From the NCBI GenBank assembly GCA_903870245.1, contig CAIQCB010000052.1:124001-188000 (forward strand): a stretch of 64,000 nt of DNA. Direction: 5' to 3'. Under the pieces are notes generated by a model. The model had not been told where the DNA came from and did not search any database. It was given only the letters and a program-made list of their open reading frames with translations. The translations under genes and the position numbers were made by a program. Below, in pieces: positions 18,145-26,731 of the stretch (position 1 is the stretch's first letter; each line of letters begins with the position of its first letter). Origin of the DNA: an uncultured Methylocystaceae bacterium. GTDB taxonomy: Bacteria; Pseudomonadota; Alphaproteobacteria; Rhizobiales; Beijerinckiaceae.

Positions 18145-18552
18145 CTAGTTTAGCGATAAAAACGCCCTGATCATGGATTTCACGTCCGCGCTCGACAATT
18201 CGACCAATGCGTCGGCGATTTCCTGATTAAGCCGCAGCAGACTGTGCTCACCGTGATCGGAGTCGATATCTTTGAGTTTCATGCCCCATTCCGGATAGGA
18301 GAGCGCCTCAACGTTTTCGGTTTTGATCAAAGTGACGCCGGCGTGTCGGGGATCCCTCGTGATCCGCTCATACAGTTCCTCCACCTTGCCGCGCGGACCC
18401 TCCAGCACCTGGAGAAAATTAAGTCCGTTGAACAGCAGGATGCCGGTGACGCCATTGGCAAGATTGCGAGCGACGGCGCATGAGAGAATATTCTCGAGTT
18501 CGGCGGCGCCGAGCCCCAGCCGCGCCGTGCTGAAATAGATGAGGCGGAGCAC
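18145..18552 (-). CDS. BLUF-domain blue-light sensor (short, stand-alone)
   Basis: 135 residues from a GTG start with AGGGAG upstream. All flavin-site residues of BLUF domains are present at the right spacing relative to AppA: Tyr6 (Y21), Asn30 (N45), Gln48 (Q63) and Trp89 (W104), in the contexts LIYFSTA, ARNLANGVTG, FLQVLEGP and YPEWGM. A helical C-terminal cap (about 95-135) follows and there is no output domain, so signalling must be by protein contact. It lies 29 bases after ecm and 39 bases before the OFA transporter, all on one strand. That points to light input on carbon metabolism or transport, which is inference. Confidence 0.95.
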   Translation of the reverse strand: MLRLIYFSTARLGLGAAELENILSCAVARNLANGVTGILLFNGLNFLQVLEGPRGKVEELYERITRDPRHAGVTLIKTENVEALSYPEWGMKLKDIDSDHGEHSLLRLNQEIADALVELSSADVKSMIRAFLSLN

Positions 18553-18581
18553 CGTCTCGCTCCCTTTATCCTGCGCGCGAC

Positions 18582-20555
18582 CTAAACGACGGCCTCCTCG
18601 ATAATGTGCGCAAGGTCGGTCATGATCTTGTTCAGGTCGTAGTTCTTGGGGGTGTAAACCGCCGCGACGCCGGACTCGATAAGCAGCTTCTCGTCGGCCG
18701 GCGGAATAATGCCGCCGACGACGAGCGGCGCGGACACGCCTTCGGCCTTCATCAGTCGCATCACTTCATGCGCGAGCGTCACATGCGACCCCGACAGGAT
18801 CGACAGACCGACACAATGCACGCCCTCTTTTTTCGCGGTCTCGACCAGTTCGGCCGGCGTCGAGCGAATGCCGGCGTAAATCACATCGAACCCCGCGTCG
18901 CGCGCCCGCACGGCAATCTGCTCCGCGCCGTTGGAGTGGCCATCGAGCCCCGGTTTCCCGACAAGGAATTTGGCGCGCTGACCAAGCTTCTGGGACACCC
19001 GCTCGACCTCGCTGCGAACGGCGTCGAGCTGGCCGCCGACCTGACGGGCCGTGGAGGAGACGCCGGTCGGCGCGCGGTATTCGCCAAACACGCCGCGCAG
19101 CACATGGCCCCATTCGCCGGTGGTGACGCCGGCGTTCGCGGCGGCGATGGACGGTTCGACCATGTTGCGGCCTTCCTTCGCCGCGCGCTCCAGTTCCGCA
19201 ATCGCCGCCTGCGCCGCTTTCTGATCGCGCTGTGCGCGCCACGCCTGGAGACGAGCGATCTGATCGGCCTCGACATGCTCGGGCACGACCATGATCTGGT
19301 TGTCGCCCGAGGTTAGCGGCGAGGGTTCGCCTTCCATGAATCTATTAACGCCAACGACGGTTTGCTCGCCCGCCTCGATGGCCTCGAGCCGTGCGGTGTT
19401 CGCCTCGACCAGTTTCGACTTCATGTAACCAGTCTCGACGGCGGCGGCGGCGCCGCCCATGTCGTCGATTTTTTTCAGTTCGGCGCGCGCCTCGTCCTTG
19501 AGGGCGGCGACCTTCTTCGCGATCACCGGCGAGCCGTCGAAGATATCGCCATATTCGAGAAGGTCCGTCTCATAGGCCATGACCTGCTGCATCCGCAGCG
19601 ACCATTGCTGATCGAAGGGACGCGGCAGGCCGAGCGCCTCGTTCCACGCCGGCAGTTGCACCGCGCGGGCGCGGGCGTTTTTGGACAACACCACCGCCAG
19701 CATTTCGATCAGGATGCGCGTGACGTTGTTTTCCGGCTGCTGTTCGGTAAGGCCCAGCGAATTGACCTGGACGCCGTAGCGGAAACGACGAAGCTTCTCG
19801 TCCCTGACGCCATAACGATCGCGCGTGATCTCCTCCCACAGTTCGGTGAAGGCGCGCATCTTGCAAAGTTCGGTGACGAAACGCATGCCCGCGTTGACGA
19901 AGAAGGAGATTCGGCCAACGACCTGCGCGAAATCAGCCTCCGGCATGCCAGAGGCCTTGACGCCGTCGAGGATTGCAACGGCTGTCGCCAGCGCAAAGGC
20001 CAATTCCTGCGAGGGCGTCGCGCCCGCCTCTTGCAAATGATAGGAGCAGACGTTCATCGGGTTGAATTTCGGGCATTCCTTCGTCGTGAAGAGAATGAGA
20101 TCCTGCGTCAGTCTCAGCGATTGTTTCGGCGGAAACACATAGGAGCCGCGCGAGAGATATTCCTTGATGATGTCGTTCTGGGTCGTGCCCTGCAATTTGA
20201 CGCGCGGGACCCCCTGCTCGCCGGCGGCGGCGATGTAAAGCGCCATCAACCACACGGCGGTGGCGTTGATGGTCATCGAGGTGTTCATCTCGCCAAGCGG
20301 TATGCTCTCGAACAGGGTGCGCATATCGCCCAGATGCGAGACCGGCACGCCAACCTTTCCGACCTCGCCGCGCGACAAAATATGGTCGCTGTCGTAGCCG
20401 GTCTGGGTCGGCAGATCGAAAGCAATGGAAAGACCTGTCTGGCCCTTGGCGAGATTGGTGCGATAGAGACGGTTCGAATCCGCCGCGGTCGAGTGACCGG
20501 CGTAGGTGCGAAACATCCAGGGCTTGTCGCGACGCGGAGCGGACATGTCGTTCAT
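18582..20555 (-). CDS. ecm: Ethylmalonyl-CoA mutase (MeaA type, B12-dependent)
   Basis: 657 residues from ATG 20555, with AGAGGAG just upstream. The long in-frame N-terminal extension is rejected because families of this type begin near RRDKPWMFRTYAGHS. It has the methylmalonyl-CoA mutase TIM barrel (FDLPTQTGYDSDH, NTSMTINATA, QNDIIKEYLSRG) and then a B12-binding domain with DGHSNG (DXHXXG) near residue 535. It is shorter than classical Mcm large subunits and, with ccr divergent and mcd nearby, is assigned as Ecm: ethylmalonyl-CoA to methylsuccinyl-CoA in the ethylmalonyl-CoA pathway. First gene of the apparent ecm-BLUF-OFA operon. Confidence 0.92.
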   Translation of the reverse strand: MNDMSAPRRDKPWMFRTYAGHSTAADSNRLYRTNLAKGQTGLSIAFDLPTQTGYDSDHILSRGEVGKVGVPVSHLGDMRTLFESIPLGEMNTSMTINATAVWLMALYIAAAGEQGVPRVKLQGTTQNDIIKEYLSRGSYVFPPKQSLRLTQDLILFTTKECPKFNPMNVCSYHLQEAGATPSQELAFALATAVAILDGVKASGMPEADFAQVVGRISFFVNAGMRFVTELCKMRAFTELWEEITRDRYGVRDEKLRRFRYGVQVNSLGLTEQQPENNVTRILIEMLAVVLSKNARARAVQLPAWNEALGLPRPFDQQWSLRMQQVMAYETDLLEYGDIFDGSPVIAKKVAALKDEARAELKKIDDMGGAAAAVETGYMKSKLVEANTARLEAIEAGEQTVVGVNRFMEGEPSPLTSGDNQIMVVPEHVEADQIARLQAWRAQRDQKAAQAAIAELERAAKEGRNMVEPSIAAANAGVTTGEWGHVLRGVFGEYRAPTGVSSTARQVGGQLDAVRSEVERVSQKLGQRAKFLVGKPGLDGHSNGAEQIAVRARDAGFDVIYAGIRSTPAELVETAKKEGVHCVGLSILSGSHVTLAHEVMRLMKAEGVSAPLVVGGIIPPADEKLLIESGVAAVYTPKNYDLNKIMTDLAHIIEEAVV

Positions 20556-20810
20556 GGATTTCTCCTCTATCGGCTGCGATAGCACATGACCCTGTTTTGA
20601 CAAGACGCCGCAACCCAAAAGCCCCGCCATCTCCATCCCCCGGAAGAGTTTTTCGCCGGCGCCGCCCCCGACGCGCGCCCGGCTCAGGATTGCCGGCCTT
20701 TATCGGAAAAATTGACTGATCCATAGATATTTTAGGGCTATCCGGGCCACAAACAGCGCTTTATAAAACGCGCCCGAATTGATGCGCCGCACTCTGACCG
20801 GAGCCTGATC

Positions 20811-22064
20811 TTGAGCGAGAAAAAAGACCTCTACGAACTGGGCGAACTCCCGCCGCTCGGCCATGTGCCCAAAAACATGTACGCCTGGGCGATCCGCAGG
20901 GAGCGGCATGGGCCGCCGGAGACGGCCATGCAATTGGAAGTATTGCCGACCTGGGAGCTCGACAGCCACGACGTGCTCGTTCTGGTTATGGCGGCAGGCG
21001 TCAACTACAATGGCGTTTGGGCCTCGCTTGGCGAGCCCATTTCGCCGTTCGACGGTCACAAGAACCCTTTCCACATCTGCGGATCGGACGCCTCGGGCAT
21101 CGTTTGGGCGGTGGGGTCCAAGGTCAAGCGCTGGAAAGTCGGCGACGAGGTCATCATCCACTGCAATCAGGACGATGGCGACGACGAGGAATGTAATGGC
21201 GGCGACCCCATGCATTCGACCTCCCAGCGCATCTGGGGCTATGAGACGCCGGACGGCTCATTTGCGCAGTTCTGCCGCGCGCAGGACCGACAATTGCTGG
21301 AGCGGCCGAAACACCTGACATGGGAAGAGTCGGCCTGCTACACGCTGACGCTCGCCACCACCTATCGCATGCTCTTCGGTCATGAGCCGCATGAGCTGAA
21401 GCCTGGCCATAATGTTTTGGTCTGGGGCGCTTCGGGCGGCCTTGGCGTTTTCGCCGTGCAGCTTTGCGCGGCCTCTGGAGCCAACGCCATCGGCGTCATC
21501 TCGGACGACTCGAAGCGCGATTACGTCATGTCGCTGGGCGCCAAAGGCGTGATCAACCGCAAGGATTACAAGTGCTGGGGTCAATTGCCAAAAGTCAATT
21601 CTCCTGAATTTCATGAATGGACCAAGGAAGCCCGCAAGTTCGGCAAGGCGATCTGGGACATCACCGGCAAGAAGGATGTCGACATCGTTTTCGAACATCC
21701 TGGCGAGTCGACCTTCCCGGTCTCCTGCATGGTCGCCAAGCGCGGCGGCATGGTCGTGTTCTGCGCCGGCACCACCGGCTTTAATCTGACCTTCGACGCG
21801 CGTTATGTCTGGATGCGTCAGAAACGCATTCAGGGCTCGCATTTCGCCCATCTGAAACAGGCCTCGGCGGCCAATCAATTCGTGATCGACCGGCGCGTCG
21901 ATCCCTGCATGTCGGAAGTCTTCGCCTGGGAAAAAATCCCGGAGGCCCACACGAAAATGTGGCGCAACGAGCACGCTCCCGGCAATATGGCCGTTCTGGT
22001 GAACGCTCCGAAGCCCGGCCTGCATACGGTTGAAGATGTGATTGAGGCCTACAAGGCGAAATAA
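20811..22064 (+). CDS. ccr: Crotonyl-CoA carboxylase/reductase
   Basis: 417 residues from TTG 20811, with GGAG eight bases upstream; no ATG fits before the conserved KDLYELGELPPLGHVP. It belongs to the medium-chain reductase fold: ICGSDASGIVWAVG, a nucleotide-binding WGASGGLGVFAVQ, and family-specific CNQDDGDDEECNGGDP and FEHPGESTFP. The enzyme reductively carboxylates crotonyl-CoA with NADPH and CO2 to ethylmalonyl-CoA, the committed step of the ethylmalonyl-CoA pathway. It is divergent from ecm across 255 bases and ends before a strong terminator. Confidence 0.97.
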   Translation: MSEKKDLYELGELPPLGHVPKNMYAWAIRRERHGPPETAMQLEVLPTWELDSHDVLVLVMAAGVNYNGVWASLGEPISPFDGHKNPFHICGSDASGIVWAVGSKVKRWKVGDEVIIHCNQDDGDDEECNGGDPMHSTSQRIWGYETPDGSFAQFCRAQDRQLLERPKHLTWEESACYTLTLATTYRMLFGHEPHELKPGHNVLVWGASGGLGVFAVQLCAASGANAIGVISDDSKRDYVMSLGAKGVINRKDYKCWGQLPKVNSPEFHEWTKEARKFGKAIWDITGKKDVDIVFEHPGESTFPVSCMVAKRGGMVVFCAGTTGFNLTFDARYVWMRQKRIQGSHFAHLKQASAANQFVIDRRVDPCMSEVFAWEKIPEAHTKMWRNEHAPGNMAVLVNAPKPGLHTVEDVIEAYKAK

Positions 22065-22088
22065 TCATAGGGCGAGCAGCGTTTTTTG

Positions 22089-22121
22089 ACGGCGCGACGG
22101 GAAACCGACGCGCCGTTTTTT
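22089..22121 (+). terminator. Intrinsic terminator of ccr
   Basis: ACGGCGCG (22089-22096) and CGCGCCGT (22109-22116) form an 8-bp perfect stem with a 12-base loop, followed by six Ts. It lies 25 bases after the ccr stop. Confidence 0.9.
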
Positions 22122-22586
22122 AATGGTCGCAGGATGTCGCTTGAGGCGTCGGGGTTGGTGACGGCGCCGGCGCCGCCCGTTTCCAGATCAGCGCTGAGGC
22201 TTGGCCAAGCGCCGGCCACTTGCGGACACGCACGGCCGACTATGCCAAGCAAGACGAGAGCGGCCACGCGCGGCCACAGCGCGGGTCATCCGCCTTTACT
22301 GCTGGCGTTGGCGGCCGTCCGTGACTGGGTCCGTTGCAAGCCGCGATGATCCGGCGCAGACGGGAAGGTTGCGCCGCGGCAAAAATGGCGGCATGAAGAC
22401 ATCAGATTTCGGGAGTTTTGCGGACGCCCTCTGATGATCCAGACCATCTCCTCATTCTTCCGGACGTTTATCGGGGGCGGCTCAGCGGCGGAAACGCCAG
22501 CGACTGTGTCCGTCGACCTCTCCCCAGTGTCTGCGCCGGGTGATTTCTGCCCGGGAAACACCGGGGAAAAAATCGAGGAAAAAACA
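22122..22586. other. Gap between ccr terminator and mcd, 465 bases
   Basis: No gene is convincing. The frame of mcd stays open upstream to ATG 22434, but the 51 extra codons do not resemble the family and the strong ribosome site is at 22576-22580. A 13-codon reading frame starting at ATG 22393 ends in TGATG, overlapping ATG 22434, and could be a leader peptide; there is no further evidence for it. The mcd promoter must lie here. Confidence 0.55.
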
Positions 22587-24260
22587 ATGAACGCAGTCGT
22601 CGCGTTAAAAATCGAACCAGAGAGCTGGCTCAACGAAGCCAAATCCGCGCTCGCCGCCGTCGAGGGCCTGTATAACGACTCTCTCGCCAGCGTTCGCGCC
22701 CGCGTGTCTCGGGACGGCAAGATCGCCAACGATCTCTTCGAGGCCGATCAACACGCCGCTCACGGGATCGCCTGGTTCGCAACCTATGTTCAGGGACTTC
22801 GTGAGTTGATCGCCTACGCCGAGCGCCTCCAGTCGGAGGGGGCCTATGGCGAGACCGAGGAATTGCTGAACCGCATCGGCTTCGCCGAATTATTGGCGCA
22901 GATCTTTGGCGGCGTTCCAATGAGCCAGGGCGAGACCGTCCGCCTCACCGATTTCGGGCTCTCGGCGCAACAGATCGCCGCCCGTCGCCCCGCCGCCATC
23001 GACAGTCTGATCCTGTCCGGCAACACGCCGGCGAACCGCGCCCGCCTCGCCGAATTGATCGATCACCATGCCGCCGCAGAGACCATCGGCGCATCGGGCC
23101 TCGACGAAACCCTTGAGGCGATCCGCAGCGAAATGCGGAAATTCGCCACCGCCAATGTGACGCCCCACGCGCAGGATTGGCACGCCCAAAACGCCTATAT
23201 CCCGCTTGATGTCGTGGCCGGGCTCGCCGAACTCGGCGTCTTTGGCCTGACGATCCCAGAAGAATACGGCGGCTCCGGCATGGGCAAGATCGCGATGTGC
23301 GTGGTCTCCGAGGAGCTTTCGCGCGCCTATATCGGCGTTGGCTCGCTTGGCACCCGCTCGGAGATCGCCGGCGAACTGATTCTCGTCGGCGGCACCGAGG
23401 AGCAAAAAAAGAAATTCCTTCCCGGCATCGCCAGCGGCGAAATCCTGCCGACCGCAGTGTTCACCGAACCCAATAACGGGTCCGATCTCGCCGGGTTGCG
23501 CACCCGCGCGACCCTCGAAGGCGATGTTTACAAGGTCGTGGGCAACAAGACCTGGATCACGCACCCGGTCCGCGCGGACATCATGACCCTGCTGGTGCGC
23601 ACCAATCCCAATGAAAAGGGCTATAAAGGCCTCTCCATGCTGATCGCCGAGAAGCCTCGCGGCACGGATGAAAATCCGTTCCCGGCGCCGGGCATGACCG
23701 GCGGCGAGATCGAGGTGCTGGGTTATCGCGGCATGAAAGAGTTCGAGATCGGCTTCGATAATTTTGTTGTGCCGGCCGCCAATCTTCTTGGCGGCGAGGA
23801 AGGCAAAGGCTTCAAGCAACTCATGGAGACCTTCGAGTCAGCGCGCATCCAGACCGCCGCGCGCGCGCTCGGCGTTGCCCAGTCGGCGCTCGACCTTGGA
23901 CTGAAATACGCCAAGGAACGCATTCAGTTTGGCAAGCCGCTGTTCTCTTTCCCGCGTGTTTTCAACAAAATCGTGTCAATGGCCGTCGAAATCCACATTG
24001 CTCGTCAGATCACCTATTTCGCGGCGCGCGAAAAGGACGAGGGCAAGCGTTGCGATCTCGAAGCTGGCATGTCCAAGCTGCTCGGCGCCCGTGTCGCCTG
24101 GGCGGCGGCGGACAACGCCCTGCAAATTCACGGCGGCAACGGCTTCGCTCTGGAGTATCCCGTGTCTCGGGTGCTCTGCGACGCTCGTATTCTCAATATC
24201 TTCGAGGGCGCGGCGGAGATTCAGGCGCAGGTCATCGCCAGACGCCTGCTCGAAGGCTGA
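22587..24260 (+). CDS. mcd: (2S)-methylsuccinyl-CoA dehydrogenase
   Basis: 557 residues from ATG 22587 with GAGGA eight bases upstream. An N-terminal helical extension of about 150 residues precedes an acyl-CoA dehydrogenase core, an arrangement characteristic of Mcd rather than ordinary short-chain dehydrogenases. Core motifs: GLTIPEEYGGSGMG, TEPNNGSDLAGLRTRA, WITHPVRADIMTLLVRT, the helix LLGGEEGKGFKQLM, and the C-terminal HGGNGFALEYPVSRVLCD. It oxidises methylsuccinyl-CoA to mesaconyl-CoA with FAD. Mcd follows Ecm in the ethylmalonyl-CoA pathway, and the gene follows ccr here with its own terminator. Confidence 0.95.
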   Translation: MNAVVALKIEPESWLNEAKSALAAVEGLYNDSLASVRARVSRDGKIANDLFEADQHAAHGIAWFATYVQGLRELIAYAERLQSEGAYGETEELLNRIGFAELLAQIFGGVPMSQGETVRLTDFGLSAQQIAARRPAAIDSLILSGNTPANRARLAELIDHHAAAETIGASGLDETLEAIRSEMRKFATANVTPHAQDWHAQNAYIPLDVVAGLAELGVFGLTIPEEYGGSGMGKIAMCVVSEELSRAYIGVGSLGTRSEIAGELILVGGTEEQKKKFLPGIASGEILPTAVFTEPNNGSDLAGLRTRATLEGDVYKVVGNKTWITHPVRADIMTLLVRTNPNEKGYKGLSMLIAEKPRGTDENPFPAPGMTGGEIEVLGYRGMKEFEIGFDNFVVPAANLLGGEEGKGFKQLMETFESARIQTAARALGVAQSALDLGLKYAKERIQFGKPLFSFPRVFNKIVSMAVEIHIARQITYFAAREKDEGKRCDLEAGMSKLLGARVAWAAADNALQIHGGNGFALEYPVSRVLCDARILNIFEGAAEIQAQVIARRLLEG

Positions 24261-24290
24261 ACCGGTCATAGCCAGGGAAATCATGTCCTG

Positions 24291-24322
24291 CGGCCCGACG
24301 ATCAACGTCGGGCCGTTTTTTA
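24291..24322 (+). terminator. Intrinsic terminator of mcd
   Basis: CGGCCCGACG (24291-24300) and CGTCGGGCCG (24306-24315) form a perfect 10-bp stem with an ATCAA loop, followed by TTTTTTATT. It is 30 bases after the mcd stop. Confidence 0.93.
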
Positions 24323-24407
24323 TTGCGCAGCATTTATCGCTGCAATTAAAATAATATTATATATTACAGTAACTTATCAAAATTGCTGCGCTGCGACAAA
24401 TTTGCGC

Positions 24408-24437
24408 TGGCGCTAATCGTGCAATGCACAATATAAT
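24408..24437 (+). promoter_or_regulatory. Promoter with consensus -10 and palindromic operator
   Basis: In an A/T-rich gap, TATAAT (24432-24437) is an exact -10 element. The -35 region about 17-18 bases upstream is poor, which suggests an activator or alternative recognition. The perfect palindrome GTGCAATGCAC (24419-24429) lies in the spacer, where a bound regulator would block or remodel the promoter. The first downstream start is ATG 24496. Confidence 0.5.
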
Positions 24438-24495
24438 CTTTGTTGCGACGCACCAATTATTGCGTCCCTGAATGTCGCTACCGTTGGAGGCCATC

Positions 24496-24762
24496 ATGGA
24501 AGCGATCAAAAGCTGGTTGCAGGACTGGTCGGACGCCTGCGTTTATGCGCGTGAATGCGCGCCGGACTTCAGCGCTTTTCCTCTGCCGGGCGGCGAACCC
24601 TTCTCCGCCCTAGGACTGATCGCCGGTCTCTGTTTTCTGGCATGGGCGATCAATGAGCGCCGTCTGGCGCAGCGGGTCCATACCCCCCGTAAAGCCGGGG
24701 CAACGGTCGCCATAAAACGCGCGCCGCTCATCGCCGAGGCCGGCCGTAACGCGACCGCCTGA
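24496..24762 (+). CDS. Small single-pass membrane protein, unknown function
   Basis: 88 residues from ATG 24496, chosen because TTGGAGG lies five bases upstream; ATG 24472 has nothing comparable. A polar, Trp- and Cys-containing N-terminal part is followed by one membrane helix (SALGLIAGLCFLAWAI) and a basic tail (NERRLAQRVHTPRKAG). I do not recognise a family. It is separated from the host-attachment gene by 86 bases on the same strand and probably shares the palindrome-containing promoter. Confidence 0.6.
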   Translation: MEAIKSWLQDWSDACVYARECAPDFSAFPLPGGEPFSALGLIAGLCFLAWAINERRLAQRVHTPRKAGATVAIKRAPLIAEAGRNATA

Positions 24763-24848
24763 ACCCTCAGCGGCGACAAAACGTCCTCTTGTCGTTCATG
24801 ACGGACGACAACAAATCCTGTTCTGTACACGGATTTAAGGAGGACAAG

Positions 24849-25301
24849 ATGGATCGGCTCGTCGTGCGAAATGATGCATGGGTTATGGTGGGCGATGGTC
24901 GCAAATCTCTATTTTTTATAAATAAAGGTTCGCCGGATCTGCTCGATTTACGGGTCCTTGAGACCCGCGTCGACGATAATCCCGCCACGCGCGATCAGGG
25001 TTCGGATCGCCCGGGCCGCGCCTTCGCTTCGGTTGGCGGGGCTCGCAGCGCCGTTGGCGACACTGACTGGCATGTTTTGGAGGAAGAGCTCTTCGCCCGC
25101 GCCATCGCCGAACGGATCAACGCCGGCGCCGAGTCAGGAGAATTTTCCGAAATCATTATCGTCGCGCCGCCACGGACGCTTGGGGAAATTCGGAAGGATC
25201 TGTCGAAAAAAGCCCGGGGTCTGGTCGCCGGGGAATTGGGCAAGGACCTGACCCGTCACCCGCTCGTGGAGATCGAGAAAGCCTTAACCCTCTCAAGCTA
25301 G
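24849..25301 (+). CDS. Host-attachment family protein
   Basis: 150 residues from ATG 24849, with a perfect AAGGAGG five bases upstream. It has the pattern of the 'protein required for attachment to host cells' family: an N-terminal strand (DAWVMVGDGRKSLFFINKG), a Gly/Arg-rich loop with DQGSDRPGR, WHVLEEELFARAIAERIN, and the C-terminal IIIVAPPRTLGEIRKDLS with a closing LTRHPLVEIEKAL. The name comes from plant-associated bacteria. The fold resembles release-factor-like domains, and a general RNA- or stress-related role is possible. Confidence 0.85.
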   Translation: MDRLVVRNDAWVMVGDGRKSLFFINKGSPDLLDLRVLETRVDDNPATRDQGSDRPGRAFASVGGARSAVGDTDWHVLEEELFARAIAERINAGAESGEFSEIIIVAPPRTLGEIRKDLSKKARGLVAGELGKDLTRHPLVEIEKALTLSS

Positions 25302-25474
25302 AAGAAGGGCAAGGCTCTGATGGACCGCGCGTCCGGGCGTCTTCGCGTTTGAGCCGTATTCCGCGGGAAAACCGAAGGAATTCCCGAATGCGCGGCGCAA
25401 TCCTTCGGGATTGGTCATATTGCGGACGCATCTGCGCCTAGAATGACGCAGGCAAGCGTTTTCACTTAGGCATT

Positions 25475-26731
25475 GTGACCCAATCCATGATCTTCAAACA
25501 ATCCCGCCACATGCGATTTCTTTTACTTGCGGTTTCTCTTCTCGCGGCGGCGGGGTGCGGAGGGCGTCCCCATGGGGTTCTGTTGCCGGTTCACGCACAG
25601 CCGCCGGGGACGGACCTTGTCAACATGCTGGTTGTCACGACCCGCAGCGAGGACCCGGAGCCCGGCGTCATGTTTTCGGGCGAACGCGGCGATCACATTT
25701 CCTACGCGGATATCGCCGTCTCAATTCCGAAAGAACGCATCGTTGGGGAAGTTCAGTGGCCCGCAGAGCAAACCCCCGATCCCTCGCGCGAATTCACAAC
25801 GGTCAACGCCCGCGTTCTGTCCAAGGGCCAGGCGATAGCGGCGTTCGACAGTCGCATTCACAAAACCCCCAAACGGCAGGTTTTGCTCTTTGTGCATGGA
25901 TTTAACACCAAGTTCGAGGAAGCTGTTTACCGCTTCGCGCAAATCGCTCATGACTCCGACGCCTCGATCACGCCCGTCCTGTTCACCTGGCCATCGCGCG
26001 GCAACCTTCTGCAATATGGATATGATCACGAGAGCGCGAATTACTCCCGCGACGCGCTGGAAGGCGTACTGCAATTCCTCGCCCGCGACTCCAATGTTGG
26101 GGAAATCTCGATTCTCGCCCATTCAATGGGCAATTGGGTGACGCTGGAGGCCCTGCGCCAGATGGCGATCCGTAACAAGGGACTGCCGGCAAAGATCAAG
26201 AACATCATGCTGGCTGCGCCGGATGTGGATTTTGACGTGTTCCGCCGGCAGATTCTGACGATGGATGCAAAACCCTCATTGTTCACCGTTTTCATTTCGC
26301 GCGACGATGAGGCGCTCGCGGTGTCGCGGCGGGTGTGGGGCAACAAACCGCGTCTCGGGGCGGTCGATAAAGACGCCGAACCCTATCGCGACCAGCTCGA
26401 TCAAGAGCGCATTACCGTCGTTGATCTGACCGATGTCGACTCTCCCGATCGACTGGGCCATGGCAAATTCGCCCAGTCGCCGGAGGTCGTGCGCTCGATC
26501 GGGGCGCGTCTGGCTTCGGGACAGACGCTCAGCGATGGCCACGCCGGCGTCGGTCAGAAATTTGGTTATGTCGCGGCCGGCGCCGTCTCGACGGTCGGGG
26601 CGGCGGCGGGCGTCGCCGTCTCCGCGCCCTTCGCGATTGTCGATCCGCGCACGCGCGAAAGTCTTGGCGAACACATCCAGTCGGTTGGGGAGCCCTTGCA
26701 GGCCGCCGGCGATCGATTGAATGCGCGATAA
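25475..26731 (+). CDS. Alpha/beta hydrolase of the DUF900 family, probable lipoprotein
   Basis: 418 residues from GTG 25475; ATG 25487 and ATG 25511 are also possible. The segment from 25511 reads as a signal with lipobox-like AAAGC, so the mature protein may be lipid-anchored at Cys. The DUF900 core contains LLFVHGFNTKFEEAVYRFAQI, the nucleophile elbow LAHSMGNW (Ser) and APDVDFDVFRRQI. A C-terminal glycine/alanine-rich helix region (VAAGAVSTVGAAAGVAVSAP) is unusual and could contact the membrane. Substrate unknown. The last 11 bases overlap the TspO gene. Confidence 0.85.
   Translation: MTQSMIFKQSRHMRFLLLAVSLLAAAGCGGRPHGVLLPVHAQPPGTDLVNMLVVTTRSEDPEPGVMFSGERGDHISYADIAVSIPKERIVGEVQWPAEQTPDPSREFTTVNARVLSKGQAIAAFDSRIHKTPKRQVLLFVHGFNTKFEEAVYRFAQIAHDSDASITPVLFTWPSRGNLLQYGYDHESANYSRDALEGVLQFLARDSNVGEISILAHSMGNWVTLEALRQMAIRNKGLPAKIKNIMLAAPDVDFDVFRRQILTMDAKPSLFTVFISRDDEALAVSRRVWGNKPRLGAVDKDAEPYRDQLDQERITVVDLTDVDSPDRLGHGKFAQSPEVVRSIGARLASGQTLSDGHAGVGQKFGYVAAGAVSTVGAAAGVAVSAPFAIVDPRTRESLGEHIQSVGEPLQAAGDRLNAR

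Noticed and set aside
20700-20760. TTGACT with a downstream A/T-rich box between ecm and ccr as a sigma70 promoter
   Set aside because: No -10-like hexamer is found at 16-18 bases from TTGACT, so I do not annotate it.
22434-22586. Longer N-terminus for mcd starting at ATG 22434
   Set aside because: The strong ribosome site and family-like N-terminus favour ATG 22587; the 51 extra codons look unrelated.
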